From NCBI GenBank assembly GCA_029168955.1, contig JAPDOI010001338.1:124001-188000 (forward strand): 64,000 bases of DNA, given 5' to 3'. The stretch's first letter is position 1; the number at the start of each line of letters is the position of its first letter. The position numbers and the translations under genes were made by a program. The notes below the pieces were generated by a model. It worked only from the letters and a program-made list of their open reading frames with translations, did not search any database and was not told the origin of the DNA. Of the stretch, positions 55,367-64,000 are shown in pieces. This stretch comes from Aplectana chamaeleonis (lineage: Eukaryota > Nematoda > Chromadorea > Rhabditida > Cosmocercidae).

Positions 55367-56166
55367 AGTTCTCTGCGTTGCCACCATGGGGTAGATCTCA
55401 TATAACATCAAATAGCGCAGAACGGCAAACTTTGCACTTAAAAAAGCGATGAACTCAAGGTTTCCTCGGATTCCCATATTGCTTATTCTCTCACCGAAAA
55501 ATAGACAAAAATTGACAAGCATTTACTCTCGAGTATTTGTATTTCATTCATATTTTAAGTAATATACTGTCGTTCTCGCAACCATACTCCGGTCCGCGCT
55601 TGCGTACAACGGCTGTTGCATCACGCAATAAAATGATAATCGTGCTTGGAAAACTAGATCCCGGCGCGATTCACGTGTACCATCCACTTCGAACAACCAA
55701 TAGGAAACAATGAAGCGTTCCTGGTGTAATTCCAGGGTTGGAGCGCAATGTAAATGACTATTGACTTTCTAACGAAATCTTGGATTGCTTACGAAGAGTA
55801 ATTCTGTCCTACGCTACCTTATAGGCAAATGCAAGCCAGGAATCTCTGTGTATGTCACACTTGAGGCCCTACTTCAACCCGCACCGCCCTGGCGGTGGAA
55901 ACTGAGATTTCACAGTTGCTTCCTACGCATACCGCTCGGTAGAAGCTTTCATAAACCGCCGTTCATCCAGCGCGTTTTTGTGGTGAGGACTATGAAAGGT
56001 GCCCAAGTCATGTTATTCAGAATTTCATTTCGTGGTCTACTGAAAATGTTTTATTTGCTAACGAAATATCACTGTTACTTCAATGTCTTGCTCATGTCAC
56101 ATTACTCTCACGACCCACCTGGGAAGGGGGGCAACAATTCTGATGCTGATGGGCAGAGGGCCGCAC

Positions 56167-57340
56167 TTAGGCGTCGTTTATACTCCCGCTGCCGAGCGGC
56201 GCGGCGAGAAGCGAGGCGGTGCGGCGCACTGTGCCGCTCAAGCAATCGCACCAGTAGGATGTATAATCGGACTGAGTCGAACCGACGCGGCGACGCGCAT
56301 TTGCGTACGTGATCATGTATTCGACGGAGTTTTGCGTATCCTTACCTTTATTTTGTTAGGAAAACATAAACTTCCCACTTTCCACCTTCTCTTGATTTCC
56401 TACTTCTTCACGTTCGATGTCAAAACTGCCGTTTCTACATTTCATGTCAAGGTCAATAGAAGCCTGGAGTGGATAAAGAAGATGTGAAAATTCCTGTTTT
56501 CAAAACATTGAAATTGAGACATTGAAAAAAAAAACAAAATTTAGATTCTTAGCAATGTCCACGTTCGCTCTTCTTCAAACCTGAGCATCAGTATGTTGCT
56601 TATAATGTTCTATGCCACTCCAGGTTTTTATTGGTACAATCGTTTATTCGGCCGACGTTTCGGTCAAATCGCCGTTATCAAGGCACGAAACAGCTCCACC
56701 AACACTTAGCTGCAGTCGACGCCATGCAAGAGAGACCAGTAGCAAGACTTGAACATCATAAGCAAAAATTGAGATTTTTCTGTGTGCAGCAAATGATTCT
56801 CACCGCGCGAAAGCGCAATGGCTGCTTCTTCGTCGCAGAATGAGGCTAAACACAGCCTGGAGTAGCTCTGACATAACACAAGGCCAATTTTAATTAGTGA
56901 TTTCTTCTACAAAAGAAGCAACTATATTATTTTGTATCATAACACCGCACTCTAGAGCAGATAGAATCTTTGAAATCGTTTTCTCTAGAGAAAAACGATT
57001 TCAAAAACAAAAAATTAACTTTCGAGGAACCACCCTACTTTAAACAACGCTCACGACCCCGGAAGAACTTTTAGCGATGAGTCAGAGGAATGAAAATTGT
57101 GAATGTATATGAAATAACGGCAAAAAAGCGTATCATGTTGATGCGGATCGCACGCTGCCGCCTGCTTTCCCCGGGCGGCGCGGCAGCATCCAAGCGGAGG
57201 CCGCGTGCGGCGCTGTTGAACAATTTCGAGCAGAAAAACTCTAAACGCCTCGCGGCGCTGCAAGGCAGCGCCGCTTGATCGATATGGCTGTATTGCATCT
57301 CGCCGCGTCGCGCCGCGGCGGAAGTATAAACGACCCCTTA
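56167..57340. mobile_element. Foldback region with GGCGTCGTTTATACT ends
   Basis: TAGGCGTCGTTTATACTCCC at the left (56168) is inverted as GAAGTATAAACGACCCCTTA at the right end (57321-57340). Both ends continue into GCGGCGCGGCGAG-rich stems. The middle contains an arm of the family M element (56550-56745), so this may be a nested or composite insertion. Confidence 0.55.
56550..56745 (+). repeat. Family M hairpin, single arm
   Basis: CGCTCTTCTTCAAACCTGAG, CATCAGTATGTTGCTTATAA, CCAGGTTTTTATTGG, CGACGTTTCGGTCAAATCGC and CAAGAGAGACCAGTAGCAAG match the reverse complement of 57735-57930 in order. Confidence 0.8.
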
Positions 57341-57589
57341 ACACGGACACTTCACCATGCCGCGCGATTTTTTTCCGTTTACACCTTGACTTGGAGTTTT
57401 TTAGCAGTGGGATGCGCCTTCCGCTCCCGCCTTCCAATGCACTCGTAGGTGTTTAAAGAAACGGCTGCGATTAATGTCTCTCTCTTGGAGACCGATTCGT
57501 CGTCTTCACTGCAATAAAAAATTTCTGCGTGGAAAACGATTGAAGGACGGTGGAATACGCTGTTGAAGGAGCAAATGGCATATACGAAA

Positions 57590-57930
57590 GCATATGGCCT
57601 ATATTCTTCTGTGCCAATCTGGGTTCATACTGGTGAAACTGCTTATTCGGTGGACGTTTCGGTCAAATAGCCACTATCAAGAACAGTTCCACCAAAGCTC
57701 AGCTCCGATCAACGCCGAGCAAGAGAGAAGTGTCTCTTGCTAGTTGTCTCTCTTGCTTGGCGTTGATTGGAGCTGAGTGTTAGTGAAACTGTTTCGGGTC
57801 TTGATAACGGCGATTTGATCGAAACGTCCGCCAAATAAACAGTTTCACCCGTAAAAACCTGGATTGGCAGAGAAGGATATGAACAATATACTGATGCCCA
57901 GGTTCTAAGAAGAGCGTAAGTGGAAAATAT
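57590..57930. mobile_element. Family M hairpin element, full copy
   Basis: 57590-57735 and 57737-57880 are inverted copies (GGTGGACGTTTCGGTCAAAT versus GATCGAAACGTCCGCCAAAT; AACGCCGAGCAAGAGAGA versus TCTCTCTTGCTTGGCGTT) with almost no loop. The element extends right to AGAAGAGCGTAAG. Confidence 0.8.
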
Positions 57931-58009
57931 ACGAAAGTCTTCATATAATTACACCAGGAAACAATTGATACTATAGCACATTGAAAAACTGCAAGTTTAC
58001 ACCATTACC

Positions 58010-58051
58010 AACATGAACATTTTGTTACATAACATGAACATTGTGTTACAT
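58010..58051. repeat. 21-bp tandem duplication
   Basis: AACATGAACATTTTGTTACA T followed by AACATGAACATTGTGTTACA T; 20 of 21 bases identical. Confidence 0.9.
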
Positions 58052-58471
58052 AATACATTTTGATAATTTTCCTTATCCTATACACGTTATTAGGGCGATC
58101 TGTAAGAGGCAGCATCACGTGTTGGATTCTTTGTAGGTTTGAGGGTGAACAGAATCTGAAACAGTGGTCGAAATCTTCTGAAGAACTTCATGTCGTGTGA
58201 GGGATTTTAATACATTTTTCAGCAATTAATTGCTGATGGTTGCGCAGGGAAAAAGGAAGTTTGCAACTGCTATCATCGTTGAGTTTTGGGGTAGGGGGTG
58301 AGACGAATGAGATTCATTCGTCACACCTTATGACGCACCGTAGGTAGTGATCAAGGAGACGTCACAAGGTTTCAACAACCATTCATCTTGCTTCCTAATA
58401 CAGATCCGTGCAATAACGGGTTAGTTGTTGCCAAGTCTCCTGACCGGCTCGAGGTTCCGAGTCGGACATAG

Positions 58472-58910
58472 CTTTAAAGGCAAAGTCCAGCCTCAGGGGT
58501 AAAATTTCGTATTAGGATCCGCCAACCACGAATAGCAGCCCTGCCGAGTGCGAGATCTCAATTCGCTCAAATAAGTGAGAAACTACTGGGAAAAAGGCGG
58601 ACCTGTCCACAATACTCCGAAAGGTTAACCGAGCACACAACCCCCGAAAGGGTACGGCTCTGCTATTGTACATTTTGCCTTTGCGCATCGCAACACAAGC
58701 CAATTTCTCCGTTTGCAAAAATTTTGATTCCTTGATCGTGGCGAAAGGGTTGAATAAGTTTCTAGGGTTCTGGGGGCGGTGCCGACCTTTTCCTTGTTGT
58801 TTCTCACTTATTTGACCGAATTGAGATCTCGCGCTTGGCAAGGTTGCTACACACGGTGGTGGCGGACTATAACATCATTTTTTACCCCTGAGGTTGGACT
58901 GTGCCTTTGA
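58472..58910. mobile_element. Foldback MITE with TTTAAAGGCAAAGTCCAGCC ends
   Basis: GGCAAAGTCCAGCCTCAGGG then GTAAAAT at the left is inverted as TTTTACCCCTGAGGTTGGAC then TGTGCCTTTGA at the right. Second stem: GCGAGATCTCAATTCGCTCA then AATAAGTGAGAAAC, inverted at about 58795-58835. About 439 bp. The minus-strand ORFs at 58512-58841 are products of it. Confidence 0.85.
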
Positions 58911-58919
58911 GGGGCTCAC

Positions 58920-61610
58920 ACATCTGGGTGCCATCCGATGCCCTGAAGCGCGTCCTGTCGAGGGCAGGATGTTCTGCAAGATCTGTAATGCATGAATGAT
59001 TATGAAAACATCGCTATTGTTATGTAACGTACAACCCACCAACAAAGACGAGACGATTCAAGGGCTCGGGAGGGTGGGACCGGTTGGTAACTATTCTAAA
59101 GCAGGACTCTATGATCCTTCGGGCTCTATGACTGTGTTCTTATCTGAAAAATATTCATTCTAGTTAGATTTTTCCTGAGTGAGTAAACACTGATCTATTC
59201 TTCTTGGAATGATGCTTCTCTAGGCTGTCGGCCTCGGGCTACGTGTAGGACCTGACCAAGCGATAGCCCTGCGCGGACCCGCCATCCACGAGTATGTGGA
59301 AGGGAACAGGCCGAGATTGCGGGAGGCAAGGAAGACAACGTCGTTTTCTGCGAAGAACGTCTGAAGAATTGATCAGTGACTGCTGTGTCCAAACTTCCCA
59401 CTATGCCCTTACCTTGATTAAGGAGTCTCTGAAACACCAGCGTCTCCCGCGCGTCAGGGTGCACCTACGTCGAACAGGAGAAACCTATAGTCGCAGTCGC
59501 AAACAGTAAGAAGTATTATGGAATGGAACGATTTGTAGTTCCAATAAGAGCTTCCTGCGCCTGCCGGCTTCTGAAATGGATTAAAATCATTCGGCCAAAC
59601 CACCAATCTGTCTTACGTTGCCACAAACACTGATCTCAATGGCGACGTGTTTCCCGTCCATGAACCCGGCCGTACGGGGGTAGTCGTAGCGCCACTGCGT
59701 TTTTTCAACCTCGAGGCGTCCAAGTGTTATGCGAAGAAAAGCGTTCCGTCGCAGAGCTAAAGCGGTTCAATTTTTGAAGATTCTCACCATACAGGCGACG
59801 GCTTGTGTACGCTGCGCTCTATAAACCTGTGTTAAATGCGGTGGCGACTTCGTAAACGACTCCCGGCCCTGTGCTCCGTCCAATTTCACCTCTTCAGCTA
59901 GAGCTCCAAAAGCTACATGTCCTACGAATCTAGAGACGTCAGGTGTGTGATTTCAAGACGTTTATCCAAGCGTCAATTCACTTAGCTTAAGTAGATGAAG
60001 AGCTTTTAACGGCCGCTTATAGGAAATGCATGGGTTGGGGTCGAAATCTATATACGTTGGACCTTGTGAAGGACTACACAGTACACGTCTTCAAATGACT
60101 ATGACGAATAAATTGTAGAGATGAACTTTCCGAAGGTTGCCCCATTTCGTTCATTTTTTAACCTTGAAAAGTGCCGGAAAAAACTGTTTTCCGAACTATT
60201 CGCAATGTTGCACAGTGTTTTCGAAGGTCCTCTGATTGCGAACAAGTGGTACAAGTTTGGATTTTTTACCGTCATTTTCTGAGGAAATAGTCCTAATTTG
60301 ATTACCTCCACGGAATCTCAAATGACTACCTTACTCGTGTAAGGCGAGGTTTAAAATACCCTGTAGCTGCATATATAAAAATAGTTTGCATTCAAAATTC
60401 TTTTCTTTACGGTCTTTGCACTTCACAAACTGCCTCTAAAAATGTGGGGATTCACGAAATTTCAACGTACGCTAAATTCGAACATGCGGAATAATGAAAT
60501 TTCAAGAATGTTCCAAAATAGCGAAGCCAAATAAATCTACCTCGCGAACATACTATGAATTAAGCAAGCCGAAATTCGAGCATATTTGAAAACCGGCAAA
60601 GTTGACTATAGACTTGAGAACAAATTATAGGAGCAATGTACACATATCCCTCACATTCCAGCCAAAACACATGCTATTATACATAGGTTAATTTAAAAAA
60701 TTAACTTCCACGTTGTTATTAGTCAAAAAGTTACCCACAAATAATGTGTTTCCTGATGAGGAACTTGGTTTCGTTTCGTGCAAAAAATAACCATCAGTCC
60801 AATGATGAAACAAAAATGGTTAACGAGACGAAGGCAAAGAAATGGCATGAGATCAGCCTCGAATATTTTCAGATACACAGCTGAGGTGGTAATCGACCCT
60901 AGACTATTGATTGCGTGTTTCGACGGTGAAACGAATGAAGCTGACGCGGCCGGGATCAGACGGTAGCAGATGGTTTTTTTGCCCCGGATTCAGTTGGACT
61001 CGGCCGGTTTTTTGACCAATTCAGACGGGGGGCCACACACACATAATACACACTGACTGACTGACACAAACACAGACACACACAGTGTAAGACGAATATA
61101 GATAGATAGTAAGATGTTACATGTAATACAAATGTAGGCTACTTGAGAAATTCAAGTAAGTTACATTTATATAACAAAAACCGTTTTCATTTTTTTGAGA
61201 TCACGCAATATCAGGGACGTACTATAAATGTTTGCGTGAACATTGTCGTTAATCGATTTTGATCGGCGTGGGCATGTCTTGCGTTGCAGCTCACCGCGAA
61301 ATTTATGAATAGGGTTTTTTGATATTTGCTTCATTCGATTTTTTAATGTTCAGTTCTAAATATGTATTTACTGAGGATTTAAACTGCTGCGTGTTATGCC
61401 TGGAAAATCAAAAAATTTTATAAATTTTCTGTTATTCGTCCGGCCTCAGGTGACTGCGTTCGCACATTTGGTCGCCAACTATAATGAGCAGCCGTTCACT
61501 ATTAGTCGAGAAATTAGAAAGTGTTTTGGAGGATTTGGAAATCTTGCTTAATTCGAATATTCTACCCGCTGAGATAATCGGGGATGCTCTTCATGATCTC
61601 ACAAGAATTT
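58920..61610. other. Anonymous sequence with CA/GACT microsatellite
   Basis: No supported gene. A CACA-rich, GACT-containing run lies at about 61033-61085. The minus ORF at 59195-59464 (89 aa, MHPDARETLVFQRLL...) is unrecognised. Confidence 0.4.
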
Positions 61611-61618
61611 GAGCAGCT

Positions 61619-61865
61619 GTACAGGGCCATGCAAACGGCCAATGTCTCACCGTCGACTGCGTACCACAGCTGCGCGACCGCACGCAGCAGACGATGACGC
61701 CGCGCGACGAGTTTCGACAATGCGCGGCGGCTAGAACTGCGCGCGCGGCGGCCAAAACTCACGCGCGGCGGCCAAGACCCGTCTGCTTCCGACGCGCGTG
61801 CGTGTCGCGCAGCGCGTGGCTCGCAGTCGACGGTGAGACATTGGCCGTTTTATGGCGGCCTGTAC
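61619..61865. mobile_element. Foldback MITE with GTCGACTGCG stem
   Basis: GTACAGGGCCATGCAAACGG, CCAATGTCTCACCGTCGACT then GCG at the left; CGCAGTCGACGGTGAGACAT, TGGCCGTTTTATGGCGGCCT then GTAC at the right. About 247 bp, with a GCGCGGCGGC-rich loop. Confidence 0.88.
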
Positions 61866-62220
61866 GAGATTGCGTAGGTGTCGATAATTCAAAAACCTTT
61901 CGTAAGTACGAGTATTTAGAATATCTTGATCATGCGTTTGATCGGGATAGGGAGCCGTTTCCGAGCGTACTTGTTTATTCGACAAAACTAGGATTGGTTA
62001 GTCAAAAAAATCAAATGCAGACCCACAAGAACAGCAAGGTTAACCTTAGTATACTACAAGATTAGGACATCCAGAAGAAAAGCAGTCATAGTAACACCCT
62101 CACGCCAGAAATCAGCTGCCTGATCGCGTGGCGCTGATCGCGTCGCGCAAACTTGCACCGCGGTGAGATCAATGCATATGGTCGCGCCGCGATGGCACTC
62201 TGCTCAGACGCCTGAGACGA

Positions 62221-62335
62221 GCGCGATCGCTGATCGCCGCGATGGCATGTTTTGAATACAGATCAACGTGCGACGCGATCTCGATCGATGCTTATGTTTA
62301 TCACCCCATCGCGTCGCTCGGCGATCGAACCAAGA
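62221..62335. mobile_element. Hairpin MITE, family L, copy 2
   Basis: GCGCGATCGCTGATCGCCGC, GATGGCATGTTTTGAATACA and CATCGCGTCGCTCGGCGATC align with 47235-47345 with few changes. The outer AGGCCTCTTTCAGAG ends are not conserved here. Confidence 0.8.
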
Positions 62336-62765
62336 GGCTTGACAAGAATCGAAAAAAATTAGACCGCAAACTTCTAGTAAAATATGCTGCTGAGAGTAAA
62401 ATAGGTAAGCTAGGACTTGTTTAATTGTACGTTTTCGCCGCACATGCACTCGCCGCAAATGGATCTCAATATTTATAAAAAAATAATAAAAAATGCACAA
62501 AAGTTTATTCAGTCTGAAAAACAGCAGCACAATTGAATGTTTCTGGAGAACTTGTCAGCGCGCGTTGCATCGAGCCAGGATTAGTTTTTATGCAAGATCC
62601 CAAACTCAGGCACGAACGCTCAAAGAAATGTGGCGCTGGCAAGCCCTTACATAATCAGTGCAAAGATTTGGCATGATAAAATTAATATACAGAACGGAGA
62701 CATACTAGACACCCCCTTATGGTACGTAACATGAGGGTTCCTGAACATCATCAGCGTCTCGGACT

Positions 62766-63035
62766 TCAACAGTTTCCGGCTGCAATCCCCTCGAAGAAGC
62801 AGTTGTGCTCCTCAACCAATCGCTTTAGTTGTAGAGCTGTTCTTCGCAAAGGGTGTATATAATGGTAGACCTGGTTTCCAAGGTCTTCGAACGGATCAGT
62901 TGCGGAGTATTCTTCCACGATAACTTTGACGGAGTCATTTCTGCTGTTGTGGAGGAACAGCAACACTGATCCAAAAGAAATAGACGAGTTTTCTTGGCCT
63001 AGTCTTCGCAGAACTGTCTTGAGGATCGAGTCCAT
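62766..63035 (-). CDS. Unrecognised 89-aa ORF, plausible small gene or first exon
   Basis: Starts ATG immediately after a TACTGTAG that could serve as a cis- or trans-splice acceptor. The protein (MDSILKTVLRRLGQENSSIS, then FGSVLLFLHNSRNDSVKVIV, then EEYSATDPFEDLGNQVYHYI, ending HNCFFEGIAAGNC) has balanced, globular-like composition, unlike the shadow ORFs around it. No family recognised. Nothing on either side supports further exons. Confidence 0.35.
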   Translation of the reverse strand: MDSILKTVLRRLGQENSSISFGSVLLFLHNSRNDSVKVIVEEYSATDPFEDLGNQVYHYIHPLRRTALQLKRLVEEHNCFFEGIAAGNC

Positions 63036-63118
63036 CTACAGTAGATCTTAGAGGAGCAGGCCTTTCCACGAAGCATCACTCTGTAACAAGAATATGTATA
63101 CGTGAACATAGCCTGTTT

Positions 63119-63559
63119 GTGATGGAAACTGTTCTTTATAATGGTATATCTCTGTATTGGAGTAGCGAGAAATATCTATGCTCATTGAAGATAGGCGTCC
63201 CTAGTTTTGCTGCATGTGGGAATATACATATTTTCATCAACGTAGACTCTCTTCTGCTTTGGAATCTAAATCAAGACACATCACATAACAAGATACAATA
63301 TTTTACACTGAAATCGAATAATTTCTCACACAAGATGTGTGAAATTATTCGACAGTGGGAAATATTCGCGTTCTACCTTTTGGCTGTGATGATAATCCAC
63401 TTTGTATTACAACAGGATCACACATTTCAGGGGAGTGAACTTGCTAGCAAAGACTCATCGAAACACAAACCTCATCGCTTCCAAAAGTTAGTATCTGAAA
63501 AAGTGCTCTTAATGTTTCTTGCTAGAATCCTCAAAGGGAGAGTTTGTAAAGGATTCTAA
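63119..63559 (+). CDS. Unrecognised 146-aa ORF with one possible membrane segment
   Basis: ATG-led ORF in AT-rich DNA with a hydrophobic span (IFAFYLLAVMIIHFVL, about residues 82-97). It overlaps a near-perfect DNA hairpin (TCGAATAATTTCTCACAC / GTGTGAAATTATTCGA, 63313-63353), which argues against simple coding sequence. No family recognised. Confidence 0.18.
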   Translation: MMETVLYNGISLYWSSEKYLCSLKIGVPSFAACGNIHIFINVDSLLLWNLNQDTSHNKIQYFTLKSNNFSHKMCEIIRQWEIFAFYLLAVMIIHFVLQQDHTFQGSELASKDSSKHKPHRFQKLVSEKVLLMFLARILKGRVCKGF

Positions 63560-64000
63560 ATTAAAAAAGCTTTAAAGGTAAAAGGAAACATATAAGACAA
63601 AAGAAAGCAAGAGCTTCAGCTACTTTAATGGTAATTGTGGGCTTTATGAGAGTTTATATAGGAATCTTCAAGTTATGTCCCAAAATAGGGTTACGCCTAC
63701 GCTGAGTATAATTGCATTGAGGGGCCGCAGCGAAGGGTGCTGAAAGAGAGGGGTTTCTTCAGAAACCATGGAAATAGTTTATACTCAGCGGTACAAGAAA
63801 GTCTGAAATTAAATGGATTAAAATTATATCAGAAAACACGTTCTGAGCGAGCCTGAAATACACAAATGATGACAGTTTTTCACGAAATCATGAGATTCGG
63901 CTGATTGTGATCGTGCAAACGTCGAGATAAAATTGAATAGCCCTCCCAAACGAAAAAAGAATATCAAAAATCTAAAGACACACGGAGCCAACAGAATTGA
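63560..64000. other. Anonymous end of window
   Basis: No gene or repeat recognised. Confidence 0.4.

Noticed and set aside
55785..56312. 175-aa + strand ORF
   Set aside because: No domain, no credible splice context, and its end lies in a foldback stem.

Overview
This is eukaryotic, very repeat-rich genomic DNA, most likely from a parasitic strongylid (hookworm-type) nematode. Four things point there. A cathepsin B-like cysteine protease has the nematode form of the occluding loop. There are mariner and RTE-like elements. A 22-nt sequence matches the nematode SL1 spliced leader at 20 of 22 positions. Short palindromic non-autonomous transposons are extremely dense. The clade assignment is inference; no rRNA, tRNA or CRISPR was seen.

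The one confidently recognised host gene is on the + strand. Five exons (860-941, 23979-24129, 25849-25976, 31351-31468, 34488-34558) join in phase to give about 182 residues, the C-terminal three quarters of a cathepsin B catalytic domain, ending at a stop codon. The exons for the signal peptide, propeptide and active-site Cys must lie before base 1. Intron 1 is about 23 kb and intron 3 about 5.4 kb. Both are packed with transposable elements, so about 0.55 kb of coding sequence is spread over 33.7 kb.

Mobile DNA makes up most of the rest. (i) An apparently intact mariner lies at 34823-36050, with a 333-aa D,D34D transposase, perfect 31-bp inverted ends and TA duplication, 264 bp past the protease stop codon. 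(ii) An internally deleted mariner lies at 46094-46866. (iii) A 5'-truncated RTE-like retrotransposon lies at 27959-29198, with a perfect 12-bp target duplication, a TAAG-repeat tail and two frameshifts. (iv) A TTAA-flanked piggyBac-like non-autonomous element lies at 42179-43510. (v) More than twenty hairpin-type MITEs fall into several families, some repeated within the window and one nested inside another.

Layout: 1-860, MITE ending 33 bp before the first exon; 942-23978, giant intron (minisatellite, SL1-like sequence, large inverted repeats, a possible 4.7-kb TIR-bounded block); 23979-34558, remaining exons with MITE- and RTE-filled introns; 34.8-48 kb, mariner, piggyBac-like and MITE territory; 48-64 kb, mostly anonymous sequence with hairpin elements and a few unrecognised ORFs. 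Apart from the protease and the transposases, no ORF could be assigned a function.
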